A stretch of 64,000 bases of DNA from Apibacter raozihei. GTDB taxonomy: Bacteria; Bacteroidota; Bacteroidia; Flavobacteriales; Weeksellaceae. Positions 8,110 to 16,157 of this stretch are shown here, piece by piece (positions within the stretch are counted from its first letter, which is position 1; each line of letters begins with the position of its first letter). The stretch lies in contig NZ_CP034930.1 of assembly GCF_004014855.1 (NCBI RefSeq), positions 2,895,716 to 2,959,715 on the forward strand, written 5' to 3'. Position numbers and translations under genes: made by a program. The notes under the pieces were generated by a model, which was not told where the DNA came from, searched no databases, and saw only the letters and a program-made list of their open reading frames with translations.

Positions 8110-8796
8110 TTATTTTTTTCTGACTTTCTCTTTCAAAGCATTAAAATCATCCCATCGTTTCTCATAGGCAAGTAAAGCTTGTTCGGGCCAGGAAGACGGA
8201 TCATGTATTTTATATGAAGCACCTCCATATAAGGTAAGAACGTTTCGTAAATCTTCCTCCTTAGCTTCTGAGAGCTGTTTCCAGGTATATATACCGCTTT
8301 CATTAAGAAAAAATTCAATTCTCTCTCCTACTCCCTCAATAATTTTTAAATCGTCTCTGACTACCTGTTCATTTCTGATAAACTTTTCCTGAGCAACATG
8401 CTGAGACGTTTCTGATTCCTTTATTGTCCTGGGCTTTCTTTCAATTTTACCTCCGGTGTAAAGTACCTTCATGGTTTCAATTTTGTTGATATGCTGAGCC
8501 AGTTCATTTTTCAGCGTTTCATTTTCTTCTTCTACCTTCATTAAAATTTCCTCTGTTTTCTTGCCAAAAAACAAACCTATGAAATAAAACAACAATGCGG
8601 TAACCAGCAAAGGAAGAATTACCAATAACAAAGCTTTAAAAAATGCACGGGTATTAGCATCCGTACTATTAAAATTTTCATCCCACCGAATAGAGGTTAA
8701 ATCCAGATTTTCAATCCGCAGGTACCAATAGCTAACGCCGGTTATCCAGCCGATACCGATAATTAAAAAAATCCAAAATAATATTTTTTTACTCAT
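8110..8796 (-). CDS. Membrane protein with coiled coil and helix-hairpin-helix-like domain
   Basis: The 228-residue protein has two transmembrane helices at about 4-26 and 52-77, a Glu/Lys-rich coiled coil at about 80-110, and a C-terminal segment with KIIEGVGERIEFFLNESGI at 151-169. That segment resembles the helix-hairpin-helix fold of proteins that end in a 'GIGP' type motif. Such proteins are widespread in Bacteroidota without a proven role. It follows lpxK by 54 bases on the same strand and probably belongs to that operon. The domain could bind nucleic acid or act only in protein contacts. Confidence 0.6.
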   Translation of the reverse strand: MSKKILFWIFLIIGIGWITGVSYWYLRIENLDLTSIRWDENFNSTDANTRAFFKALLLVILPLLVTALLFYFIGLFFGKKTEEILMKVEEENETLKNELAQHINKIETMKVLYTGGKIERKPRTIKESETSQHVAQEKFIRNEQVVRDDLKIIEGVGERIEFFLNESGIYTWKQLSEAKEEDLRNVLTLYGGASYKIHDPSSWPEQALLAYEKRWDDFNALKEKVRKK

Positions 8797-8850
8797 AAAG
8801 AAGTAATTAATGTTTAAAGTTAAAAAAAACAGATGAAATAAGAAAATATC

Positions 8851-9888
8851 TTATCCGTTTGTCTTACGGTTCAGAAAATCAAACACCAAAGCATTAAATT
8901 CCTCCGGTCTGTCCAGCTCTATATTAATAGGCAGATAAAACAGATTATTTTTAAGCTGTTGGAAATGCTTTAATCGCATATAGTCTTTTTCTGTGGTAAG
9001 TATGATGCTATCACCTTTTATATTCTGATAGGCATTTTCAATATCTTCAATATCCGATTCGGAAAAATTATGATGATCTTTATATTGAAGATGTTTTACA
9101 TAAGCAAATTGAGAATGTGAAAATTCCAGAATTTCTTCATATTTGGCTATCCCCGTTACCAGAAGAACCTTGTAGTGAGAAATCTCATCAATATTAAGTG
9201 TAAAACTGAAAGATTTTACTTTCTGTTCATACACAATCTTAGAAAAAAATAACGCCTGATAGGGCTGAAGTTTCAGCTTTCGCTCAATCACTTTTTTATC
9301 TTCCTCGGTAACTACTTCCGGACATTTGGTTACTACCACGATATGTGCGCGCTTTGCTCCGTATTTACCTTCGCGAAGCCTGCCCACCGGTAAGATTTTA
9401 TCCTCATAATAAGGTTTAAAATAATCCGTAAGCAAGATATACAAATCAGCTTTTACATATCTATGCTGAAACGCATCGTCAAGAATAAACATCTCCGGAT
9501 TAAAATCATTAATCAGGTGGTCAATACCTTCCGCTCTTTTCTCATCAACCCCCACTACAATTTTGTTACGGAAGCGTTCGAAAAACTGCATAGGCTCATC
9601 ACCAATATCTTCAAAACCGGTTTCGTAATTTGCAAATTGATAGCCTTTGGTTTTTCTGCCGTACCCCCTGCTCATTATCCCGATAAGATACTTATCCTTG
9701 AGCAGATCGATAAGGTAAATCACAAAAGGCGATTTACCGGTTCCTCCTACACTTAGGTTGCCTACTGCAATAACAGGCTTCCTGTAGGTTTTGGAACGAT
9801 AAATACCCCAGTCAAAGAATTTGTTTCTGATATAGGTTACTAACCAGTATAAACCGGAAAAAGGATATAAAAATATTTTCATATTCAC
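8851..9888 (-). CDS. lpxK: Tetraacyldisaccharide 4'-kinase LpxK
   Basis: LpxK phosphorylates the 4' position of the lipid A disaccharide at the inner membrane. The 345-residue length fits. The P-loop reads VGNLSVGGTGKSP at about 42-54, preceded by a hydrophobic N-terminal anchor (YPFSGLYWLVTYIR). A DDAFQH motif near residue 138 matches the conserved family site after Walker B. Translation could begin at the first Met or at Met3. It follows murB by 14 bases, so the two cell-envelope enzymes are likely transcribed together with the aminotransferase upstream. Confidence 0.93.
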   Translation of the reverse strand: MNMKIFLYPFSGLYWLVTYIRNKFFDWGIYRSKTYRKPVIAVGNLSVGGTGKSPFVIYLIDLLKDKYLIGIMSRGYGRKTKGYQFANYETGFEDIGDEPMQFFERFRNKIVVGVDEKRAEGIDHLINDFNPEMFILDDAFQHRYVKADLYILLTDYFKPYYEDKILPVGRLREGKYGAKRAHIVVVTKCPEVVTEEDKKVIERKLKLQPYQALFFSKIVYEQKVKSFSFTLNIDEISHYKVLLVTGIAKYEEILEFSHSQFAYVKHLQYKDHHNFSESDIEDIENAYQNIKGDSIILTTEKDYMRLKHFQQLKNNLFYLPINIELDRPEEFNALVFDFLNRKTNG

Positions 9889-9902
9889 GGCAAAATTATA
9901 AA

Positions 9903-10931
9903 TTATATGATAATATTTACCTCTCTTTGTAAATGAATATTAAAAATTTTATTAACATCCCTGATTATGTTTTCTGAGAGATTGTATATTTCCATTCCCC
10001 CGGCATTTCCATAGTTAACCAGTACTAAAGCCTGTTTGTCATGTACCCCGGCGTTGCCTACTCTTTTACCTTTCCATCCGGCTTTTTCAATTAACCATCC
10101 GGCCGGAACTTTCACCTGATTTTCAGGTGCTTCGTAATGGGGCATCTCAGGATATATTTCTTTTAGGCTGTTAAACTGCTGAACTGGCAACAGGGGGTTT
10201 TTAAAAAAACTACCTGCATTACCGGTAACTTTAGGATTCGGAAGTTTATTATTACGGATAGCAATTACAGCCTCACTTACTTCTTTAATAGAAGGTTCGG
10301 ATATGCCTTGTTTCAGCAATTCTTCTTTTATGGAACCGTAATCTGTTACAATATGATGATTTTCACTGGTAAGACGATACGTGACTTCCAGAATTACATA
10401 ACGGTTTTTTCCTTCATTTTTAAAATAAGAATCTCTGTAACCAAACCTGCAGTCTTTGTTTGAAAAAGTTTCTATAGCACAGGTTTGAATATTTAAGGCT
10501 TTTAATGAATAAAAATGATCTTTAATTTCTACTCCGTAAGCTCCTATATTCTGCATAGGAGAAGTACCTGCATTTCCAGGAATCAGGGAAAGGTTTTCTA
10601 ACCCTCCGTAGTTTTTATTTATACAATATTGTACGAAAGAGTGCCAATTTTCACCGGCGCTGGCCGTAACTAAAACCTGATGGTTATCGTCCGGTTTTTC
10701 TTCACGTATTCCCTTTAAGGCTATATGAATGGCCAATCCCTCCCAGGATTTAGCAAAAAGAATATTGCTACCGCCCCCTACCATGAGAATAGGCAATTCT
10801 TTTTCTTGTGCAAAAGCTAAAGCTTCTTCCAACTCCTGCATCGAGGTAATTTCACAGAAAAAACGACAGTAAGCCGGAACTCCGAAAGTAGTCAGTTCTT
10901 TTATATCTTTATTTTCCTCGATATGAATCAT
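9903..10931 (-). CDS. murB: UDP-N-acetylenolpyruvoylglucosamine reductase MurB
   Basis: MurB uses FAD and NADPH to reduce the enolpyruvyl group in UDP-MurNAc synthesis for peptidoglycan. The FAD-binding part shows TFGVPA at 15-20, VGGGSNILF at 51-59 and IPGNAGTSPMQNIGAYGVE at 117-135. The catalytic Ser lies in GNAGSFFKNP (S241), and the C-terminal Glu in LQREVN. At 342 residues it matches the E. coli enzyme closely and is of the longer, type I form. Its ATG overlaps the aminotransferase stop by four bases (ATGA), which indicates translational coupling. Confidence 0.95.
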   Translation of the reverse strand: MIHIEENKDIKELTTFGVPAYCRFFCEITSMQELEEALAFAQEKELPILMVGGGSNILFAKSWEGLAIHIALKGIREEKPDDNHQVLVTASAGENWHSFVQYCINKNYGGLENLSLIPGNAGTSPMQNIGAYGVEIKDHFYSLKALNIQTCAIETFSNKDCRFGYRDSYFKNEGKNRYVILEVTYRLTSENHHIVTDYGSIKEELLKQGISEPSIKEVSEAVIAIRNNKLPNPKVTGNAGSFFKNPLLPVQQFNSLKEIYPEMPHYEAPENQVKVPAGWLIEKAGWKGKRVGNAGVHDKQALVLVNYGNAGGMEIYNLSENIIRDVNKIFNIHLQREVNIII

Positions 10932-12127
10932 CTGGCTGAATTGTAAACTTCTATCCCCTTCTTCATAATTTCAACCGCGCTTTTAATATCCTCCTTATTG
11001 ATTACGTAGGCCATTCTGATTTGTTTTTTGCCCAATTCATGATTGGAATAAAAACCCTGAGCCGGTGCCAACATCACTGTTCCATTATTATACTGATATT
11101 CTTTCAATAGCCATAGACAAAAATCTTCGGCATCTTCTACGGGAAACTCAGCGGTACAATAAAATGCGCCCTTAGGCGTTGGACAAAACACTCCCGGAAT
11201 TTCATTAAGCAGCTGGACCAGCAGGTCTCTTCGTTCAGAATATTCTTTTCTGACCTGATCAATATAATCGCGAGATTCGTAATGAGCCGCATTGGCTACA
11301 ATCTGTCCGATAAGCACAGGACTGAGACGTGCCTGAGCAAATTTAAGCGCCGTTTGTAAAAATTCACGGTTACGGGTAACCAGAAATCCACAACGTATTC
11401 CGCATAAGCTATATCTTTTTGATTCCGAATCTACTACAATTGCGTTTTCACTCAATTCCGGAAAATCCAATACTGAATGATGGGTCAGTCCGTCATAAAC
11501 ATATTCACGGTAAACCTCATCCGATATAAGAAATATATCTTTCTTTAAAACTATATCTCTTAACTTTTCAAGTTCTTCTTTAGAATATAGATATCCGGTT
11601 GGATTACTGGGATTGGTAATAAGTATCGCTTTAGTTTTAGGGCCGATAAGTTCTTCAAACTTTTCAATATCCGGAAGGGCAAAACCTGTTTCTATTGTGG
11701 ACACAATAGGTACAATTTTTACTCCTAACGCTTCAGCAAAACTATAATAGTTGGCATAAAAAGGCTCGGGAACAATAATTTCGTCACCTTCATCGCACAA
11801 ACATCCTATGGTAAATGACAGGGCTTCCGAGCCACCGTTGGTAATTATAAAATTATCAATTGATAAATCGGTAAAACCCAGCGAATGGTAATAATCGGTT
11901 AATGTTTTTCTATAATCGAAATTCCCTTCAGAAGGAGCATATTCAAAAATATCCAGGTTGATGTCTTTTAATGCCTTAACGGCCGCCTTTGGAGATTTAA
12001 TATCGGGTTGGCCGATATTTAAATGATATACTTTAAGACCTTTTTCTTTTGCTTTTCGAGCATAAGGTGCTAACTTTCGTATTGGAGACTCCGGCATATT
12101 TATCCCCCGCGAAGAGAATTTTGGCAT
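10928..12127 (-). CDS. Class I/II PLP-dependent aminotransferase (AspC-like)
   Basis: The 399-residue protein is a fold-type I aminotransferase. It has NIGQPDIKSP near residue 37, NPSNPTG at 172-178, the PLP-ring Asp/Tyr in SDEVYREYVYDG (D203, Y206) and the Schiff-base Lys in SESKRYSLCGIRCG (K237). Arg in the C-terminal half would bind the substrate carboxylate. The subfamily is the one often labelled aspartate aminotransferase in Bacteroidota; the true amino-acid substrate cannot be read from sequence. It heads the operon with murB and lpxK and has a promoter about 30 bases upstream in a divergent arrangement with the YtxH gene. Confidence 0.88.
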   Translation of the reverse strand: MPKFSSRGINMPESPIRKLAPYARKAKEKGLKVYHLNIGQPDIKSPKAAVKALKDINLDIFEYAPSEGNFDYRKTLTDYYHSLGFTDLSIDNFIITNGGSEALSFTIGCLCDEGDEIIVPEPFYANYYSFAEALGVKIVPIVSTIETGFALPDIEKFEELIGPKTKAILITNPSNPTGYLYSKEELEKLRDIVLKKDIFLISDEVYREYVYDGLTHHSVLDFPELSENAIVVDSESKRYSLCGIRCGFLVTRNREFLQTALKFAQARLSPVLIGQIVANAAHYESRDYIDQVRKEYSERRDLLVQLLNEIPGVFCPTPKGAFYCTAEFPVEDAEDFCLWLLKEYQYNNGTVMLAPAQGFYSNHELGKKQIRMAYVINKEDIKSAVEIMKKGIEVYNSAR

Positions 12128-12142
12128 AATTTTTTATATTGT

Positions 12143-12184
12143 TTTGGTATTGACAAATTTATTGAGTAAATTTGTTTGTGACAA
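12143..12184. promoter_or_regulatory. Divergent overlapping promoters (aminotransferase / ytxH-like)
   Basis: Two -7 boxes face away from each other: TAAATTTG at 12167-12174 on plus, with TTTG at 12143 and a 20-base spacer; and TAAATTTG on minus (12161-12154), with TTG at 12184-12182 and a 20-base spacer. The boxes form a perfect palindrome, CAAATTTA-TTGAG-TAAATTTG, so polymerase can occupy only one side at a time. Confidence 0.7.
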
Positions 12185-12239
12185 GAAAAAACGAAAATAA
12201 AAATCTAAAATTCTATTAATCATTTAATACTTATTTATT

Positions 12240-12521
12240 ATGGGAAGTAAAAATACTCAAAATGTTTTGGCCGGTATGATATTAGGGGCTGCCGCAGGTC
12301 TTTTAGCCGGAGTTCTTATGGCACCGGATAAAGGTAGAAATACCAGAAAAAAAATTAAAAGAAAAGCCGAAGATTTAAGCGATAACTTTAAAGATACGTA
12401 TTCCAAATATAAAGAAGATTTAAAAGATGGTTACGAGAAATACAAAAAAGATTTCCAAAAAAAGAAAGAAGAAGTTGTAGATAACCTAACCAGTGAGTAC
12501 AACGACTTAACCAAAAAATAA
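12240..12521 (+). CDS. YtxH domain-containing protein
   Basis: This 93-residue protein starts with a Gly/Ala-rich hydrophobic segment (about 8-28, containing AGMILGAAAGLLAGVLMAPD) and continues as a Lys/Asp/Tyr-rich amphipathic helix, the YtxH pattern. YtxH proteins are small membrane-anchored, stress-linked proteins of unknown mechanism, similar in layout to E. coli YqjD/ElaB. The next two genes encode a YqjE/holin-type protein and a third small protein, which resembles the yqjD-yqjE-yqjK order. A strong hairpin directly after the stop suggests that part of the transcript ends here. Confidence 0.8.
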   Translation: MGSKNTQNVLAGMILGAAAGLLAGVLMAPDKGRNTRKKIKRKAEDLSDNFKDTYSKYKEDLKDGYEKYKKDFQKKKEEVVDNLTSEYNDLTKK

Positions 12522-12534
12522 TTTTCTAAACTCG

Positions 12535-12566
12535 AAAAAAGAGTCAAATTGGTTTGACTCTTTTTT
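12535..12566 (+). terminator. Terminator after the YtxH gene
   Basis: A 14-bp perfect stem (12535-12548 with 12553-12566) with a four-base loop ends in six T. It lies 14 bases after the stop codon. Its symmetric A/T ends would also allow termination on minus. Confidence 0.8.
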
Positions 12567-12586
12567 ATTTTAAATCTGCTAGAAAT

Positions 12587-12925
12587 ATGGTTGGCATTAT
12601 AAAAAAATACGTCAATAAAAGAATTGAGCTGTTGAAGATTGAATTAACAGAGACAATTTCCAGTATGATAAGTATTCTTATCTATATTTTTATTGTACTT
12701 ACACTGGCTATGATGTTTTTAATTCTATTTAGTCTTGCCATCGGATTTCTTATAGGAGCATTACTAAACAACTGGGGATTAGGCATCCTTATTTTTTCAC
12801 TGGTATATTTGTTGGCTTTTATTATACTTATTTTTAATTATAATAAAATCAGAAAATATATAATGCACAAAATTATTGAAATACAACTAAATGCAAAAGA
12901 TGAAGAAGAAGATGACCAAGACTAA
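12587..12925 (+). CDS. Phage-holin-superfamily (YqjE-like) membrane protein
   Basis: From the Met at 12587 (MVGIIKKYV) the protein has 112 residues. An earlier Met at 12554 lies inside the terminator stem and is rejected. An amphipathic N-terminus is followed by two long transmembrane helices (about 25-55 and 60-90) with a Gly-rich turn, and a charged, acidic tail. This matches the PHH/YqjE family, which shares the holin name but is chromosomal and not part of a prophage. It forms a trio with the YtxH gene before it and the overlapping gene after it. Confidence 0.7.
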   Translation: MVGIIKKYVNKRIELLKIELTETISSMISILIYIFIVLTLAMMFLILFSLAIGFLIGALLNNWGLGILIFSLVYLLAFIILIFNYNKIRKYIMHKIIEIQLNAKDEEEDDQD

Positions 12926-13331
12926 CGAACGGTATACCTACGAAGATTTAATGTTAAGAAAACGTATTCTTAAACTTGAAATCAAAGAAATCGAAAGTAT
13001 GGCCTCTTTGGAAAATCTGCCTCAGACTTTAGGTGCTATCGGAGGAAGTATCAAAAATAAAACTCTGGATTTAATTCAGAACCCTAATGCGATGAGTATG
13101 CTTATTGATGCAGGAGTTGGATTGGGTGCTGAAAAGATTATTTCACGTTTTGTTAATAAAAAGAGCATTGCCGGAAAAGCAATTATACTGGCATCAACTT
13201 ATCTGATACCTGTGGCTGTACGCCAAACTAAAAACCTGATTGTAAATTTATCTAAAAAGAAAAATAAAGACGCTTTATATACTTCGCCAAATGTTGAGAC
13301 TATTGACATGGATGATGATGAAGAAAAATAA
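12912..13331 (+). CDS. Hypothetical protein of the YtxH/YqjE-like cluster
   Basis: From the Met at 12912 (MTKTNERY) the product has about 139 residues. It begins with a charged helical segment (EDLMLRKRILKLEIKEIESM), continues with a Gly/Ala-rich hydrophobic region around residues 60-100 that could contact or cross the membrane, and ends in an acidic tail. Two earlier Met codons (12891 and 12900) are possible starts. The start overlaps the previous gene by 14 bases, suggesting coupled translation. Function is unknown; by position it is the third partner of the YqjD/YqjE-like set. Confidence 0.65.
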   Translation: MTKTNERYTYEDLMLRKRILKLEIKEIESMASLENLPQTLGAIGGSIKNKTLDLIQNPNAMSMLIDAGVGLGAEKIISRFVNKKSIAGKAIILASTYLIPVAVRQTKNLIVNLSKKKNKDALYTSPNVETIDMDDDEEK

Positions 13332-13382
13332 CTTTATTTGACACAAAAAGGTAATAGTACTGAAAATATATTATCATCAATT

Positions 13383-13413
13383 AAAAAGGGATATCATTAT
13401 GATATCCCTTTTT
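13383..13413. terminator. Bidirectional terminator between convergent genes
   Basis: A perfect 14-bp stem with loop TTA (13383-13396 and 13400-13413) lies between the plus-strand gene ending at 13331 and the HU gene ending at 13434 on minus. A-runs and T-runs on the arms serve both strands. Confidence 0.85.
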
Positions 13414-13433
13414 ATCTTCTTTAAACTTTCTTT

Positions 13434-13706
13434 TTAGTTTACAGCAGATGACAATTCAGCTCCTGCTTTGAATTTAGCTACTTTTTTAGCAGGGATTTTG
13501 ATTTTAGCTTTAGTTTGAGGATTGATACCTTCTCTTGCACTTCTGTTAGATACAGAGAAAGTTCCAAATCCAACTAGAGTTACTTTATCACCTTTTTTTA
13601 AAGATGTTGTAACGTTAGCTAAAAAAGAGTCTAAAGCTTTTTTTGCTGCTGCTTTTGTGATTTCAGCGTCAGCTGCAATTGCATCGATTAATTCTGATTT
13701 GTTCAT
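13434..13706 (-). CDS. hup: HU family DNA-binding protein
   Basis: This 90-residue protein is a standard HU subunit that bends and compacts DNA as a dimer. It has the N-terminal helix [11 protein letters not shown], the hinge [12 protein letters not shown], the DNA-binding arm around [10 protein letters not shown] with its intercalating Pro, and the C-terminal [12 protein letters not shown]. Lys and Ala content is high. A strong promoter precedes it, as expected for an abundant protein. The closest relatives by eye are flavobacterial HU proteins of about 90 residues. Confidence 0.95.
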   Translation of the reverse strand: MNKSELIDAIAADAEITKAAAKKALDSFLANVTTSLKKGDKVTLVGFGTFSVSNRSAREGINPQTKAKIKIPAKKVAKFKAGAELSSAVN

Positions 13707-13745
13707 GACGATTTAATTTATTTAAGGTTATTTATCTTAATATGA

Positions 13746-13775
13746 CAAAGGTAAGATTTTGTTTCATATATACAA
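13746..13775 (-). promoter_or_regulatory. Promoter of the HU gene
   Basis: On minus, TTG (13775-13773) and TACCTTTG (13753-13746) are separated by 19 bases, a full match to the Bacteroidota primary-sigma consensus. The leader would be about 35 bases. Confidence 0.75.
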
Positions 13776-13856
13776 GTAAAATTAGTCATTTTTTCGTTCT
13801 AACAAAGAATTTGTAAAGATTTTTAATCACTTTTTTTTCAAATTCTCAATTCTTTT

Positions 13857-14912
13857 TTAAAAAAGCACTTTATCTAAAATAATATTACCGTTTTCCGTGT
13901 ATTTTACCAAATCATTTTTTATGAAACTCGAAATCAAACCTTTTTCTTTTTCGGGGTATAAAAGATGCAGATTAGCACCGGCATCTAAGGTAAAAAATAA
14001 GTGGGTTTTAGTTTCTTTTCTGAATTTCCATATTTTTTCAATAGCCGCTACAGTTCCTGTTTTCATTAAGATAAAGGCAGGTTGTGAGGTCATCATCATG
14101 GCATGCAGTGTGAGTGCTTCATGCTCAACCAGGCGACCAAATGCATCAAGATCTCCATTCTGTAATATCACAGACAACTCAGAAAGGTTTTTTACTGCTT
14201 CATTAAATCTGGCTTCTGCATACGGATGGTTGTTCATTAATCCGTGTCCGACGGTACTGCTGACTTCTTTTACCCCCTCATGTATTAGCAAAACAGTATC
14301 CTGAAAAGTAGTAAAATCGGGATGGATCTCAAATGGATAGGGAACGGCATATAAATCGGAACTTTCAGGAATTTCCGGATGCCTGCCCCAAACTGCTAAT
14401 CCTTTATATAAAGATCTGCATGCACTTCCGGAACCTAATCTTGCCAGAAATGAAGCCTTCTGAATCTTATACTCCTCCGTCATTGTTTCTCCAAGCTTTT
14501 TACTTATTTCCATCATGCATTGGGCTATAGCACCGAATCCTGAGGCTGAAGATGCAATTCCACTGCTATGGGGAAAGGAATTATGCGTATGAATGGTATA
14601 TTCATAATTTTCAACAAAAGGTATATATTTCTGAATAGAGGAAAGATATTTCTTAATTTTTTTTGAAAATTCTTCTTGTTCAACACTTTCTAAAAAAACA
14701 TGTACCGCAAATTCATGCGTTTTTTTAAAATGAACTGTGGTTTGCGTGTAGCTGTCGGTAAGCGTGTAGCTTATCGAAGGATTAGCCGGAAGCTGGGGTT
14801 CATATTTTCCCCAGTATTTTATAAGGGCTATATTAGAGCTGCATTGAGCTTTTACTTCTCCTTCTTCCAAAAGAGTATAAGGTTGAGTTGAAATAAAATC
14901 AGATTCAGTCAT
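13857..14912 (-). CDS. mvaD: Diphosphomevalonate decarboxylase MvaD
   Basis: MvaD converts mevalonate 5-diphosphate to isopentenyl diphosphate with ATP, the last step of the mevalonate route to isoprenoids. The 351 residues show NIALIKYWGK at 27-36, the family hallmark. The GHMP ATP loop (HSSGIASSASGFGA) is near residue 115. SGSACRSLYKG follows, and the catalytic Asp lies in LDAGANLHLL near residue 309. The ATG overlaps the preceding SDR gene by eight bases. Mevalonate enzymes are usual in Flavobacteriia, whereas most other bacteria use the MEP route. Confidence 0.94.
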   Translation of the reverse strand: MTESDFISTQPYTLLEEGEVKAQCSSNIALIKYWGKYEPQLPANPSISYTLTDSYTQTTVHFKKTHEFAVHVFLESVEQEEFSKKIKKYLSSIQKYIPFVENYEYTIHTHNSFPHSSGIASSASGFGAIAQCMMEISKKLGETMTEEYKIQKASFLARLGSGSACRSLYKGLAVWGRHPEIPESSDLYAVPYPFEIHPDFTTFQDTVLLIHEGVKEVSSTVGHGLMNNHPYAEARFNEAVKNLSELSVILQNGDLDAFGRLVEHEALTLHAMMMTSQPAFILMKTGTVAAIEKIWKFRKETKTHLFFTLDAGANLHLLYPEKEKGLISSFIKNDLVKYTENGNIILDKVLF

Positions 14913-15918
14913 TCTTATTATTTTTATATTTTACAAAATTTTGAGCATGTATTTTAAGCGATTCCTCAACCGGAATAAATGAATATGCCAGTTCATTTAC
15001 AATTTTTTTGTTTGAATATTCGGTTTTCGACGTTAATGCATCTACTACAGATTTACTCATTACCCTATTCAAGGTGATCATCCTGATAATAAGTGCTATG
15101 GTTCCCAGCCAAAAATCAGAAATTTTGAATGGTTTACTTTTATTAAAATAATTTCGTAAAAGAGTAAACACTTTTTTATAAGATACATTTTCCGATATCA
15201 GAATATATCTTTGATTATATATCGGACTATTCATAAGTCTTATACAAATTGCAGCAACATCCCAGGCATCTACATAGGCAGTTTTACCACTGGTATATAA
15301 TAGTTGTTTTTTAGAAACCATTTCATATAAAACACCACTACTTCTCTTCCAGTTTCGGGAGCCTAATATCACTCCGGGATGTACAATTACAACTTTTAAC
15401 CCTTCCTGTGACCCTCTCCAAACCTCCATTTCAGCTCCATATTTTGAACAGGCATAGGAAGAATGATGAACTTTGAAATTCCACTCAGACTCTTCATCAA
15501 TCTGAGTTTTTCCTAACATTGGGTCTAAAGTGGCAATGGAACTGATAAAACAAAATTTATCAATGTTATTTTCAATGGATAAATTAACCATATTTTTAGT
15601 TCCTTCTACATTAACTTTGTATAATTCAGCACGATCATGTTCATTAAAAGAAACTTTACCCGCTATATGATAAACCTGAGATACCCCCTGCAGTGCTTTT
15701 TCTACAGAAGAAAGGTTTAATACATCCCCTTCCGTCCATTGTATTTTATTGAACAAGCAGTTATAGCTTTCAGGTTCATAAAGCTTAAATAATTCCAAAA
15801 TTTCGTTTTTGGAAGCTTCGGCACGAACCAAAACCCTGATTCGTGAATTATTTATTTTTGCTAACTGCAATAAAATATAACTGCCTAAAAGCCCTGTTCC
15901 TCCTGTTACTAATATCAT
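14905..15918 (-). CDS. NAD-dependent epimerase/dehydratase (extended SDR)
   Basis: This 337-residue extended short-chain dehydrogenase begins with the NAD(P) motif TGGTGLLG at about 5-12. It keeps an Asp in EGDVLN, AGKVSF, and the catalytic Tyr-Lys in SYACSKYG with SSIAT as the Ser region. The C-terminal part, with a basic hydrophobic stretch, is typical of sterol-dehydrogenase-like or dihydroflavonol-reductase-like members. The substrate is not visible. Overlap with mvaD by eight bases puts both in one transcript, though SDRs in this position are not known to be part of isoprenoid synthesis. Confidence 0.8.
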   Translation of the reverse strand: MILVTGGTGLLGSYILLQLAKINNSRIRVLVRAEASKNEILELFKLYEPESYNCLFNKIQWTEGDVLNLSSVEKALQGVSQVYHIAGKVSFNEHDRAELYKVNVEGTKNMVNLSIENNIDKFCFISSIATLDPMLGKTQIDEESEWNFKVHHSSYACSKYGAEMEVWRGSQEGLKVVIVHPGVILGSRNWKRSSGVLYEMVSKKQLLYTSGKTAYVDAWDVAAICIRLMNSPIYNQRYILISENVSYKKVFTLLRNYFNKSKPFKISDFWLGTIALIIRMITLNRVMSKSVVDALTSKTEYSNKKIVNELAYSFIPVEESLKIHAQNFVKYKNNKND

Positions 15919-16110
15919 ATAAGATGCTAAATTACATTTTTTGTGTTTATAAAAAAAACATTACTCATATTCTGTTAAGTAGCCATAGAAAAAGATCTGA
16001 TAATTCGGTTTCTACTAAAATCAGACCTGTGTTAATCGGCTATAAACGGCTTTTCATATAGAGAAAAAAGCTTTACATCGATTTACAAAAATTTTTATCT
16101 TTTTTGGAAT

Positions 16111-16118
16111 TAATTTTG
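16111..16118 (+). promoter_or_regulatory. Candidate -7 element of the efflux operon
   Basis: TAATTTTG matches TAnnTTTG and ends 39 bases before the first ATG of the TolC-macAB operon. No clear -33 TTG was found at the right distance. Confidence 0.35.
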
Positions 16119-16157
16119 TTCCTGTTAAAACAATATGAATCATTATTTTAAATATCA

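Noticed and set aside
9463-9756. Plus-strand open frame opposite lpxK
   Set aside because: Shadow of lpxK; the opposite frame encodes intact kinase motifs.
12587-12925. Prophage, suggested by the holin-like gene
   Set aside because: No integrase, lysin or structural phage genes are near. The protein fits the chromosomal YqjE-type family with a YtxH partner.
13897-14304. Plus-strand open frame opposite mvaD
   Set aside because: It is the antisense of a strongly supported gene and has no recognisable domain or signal.
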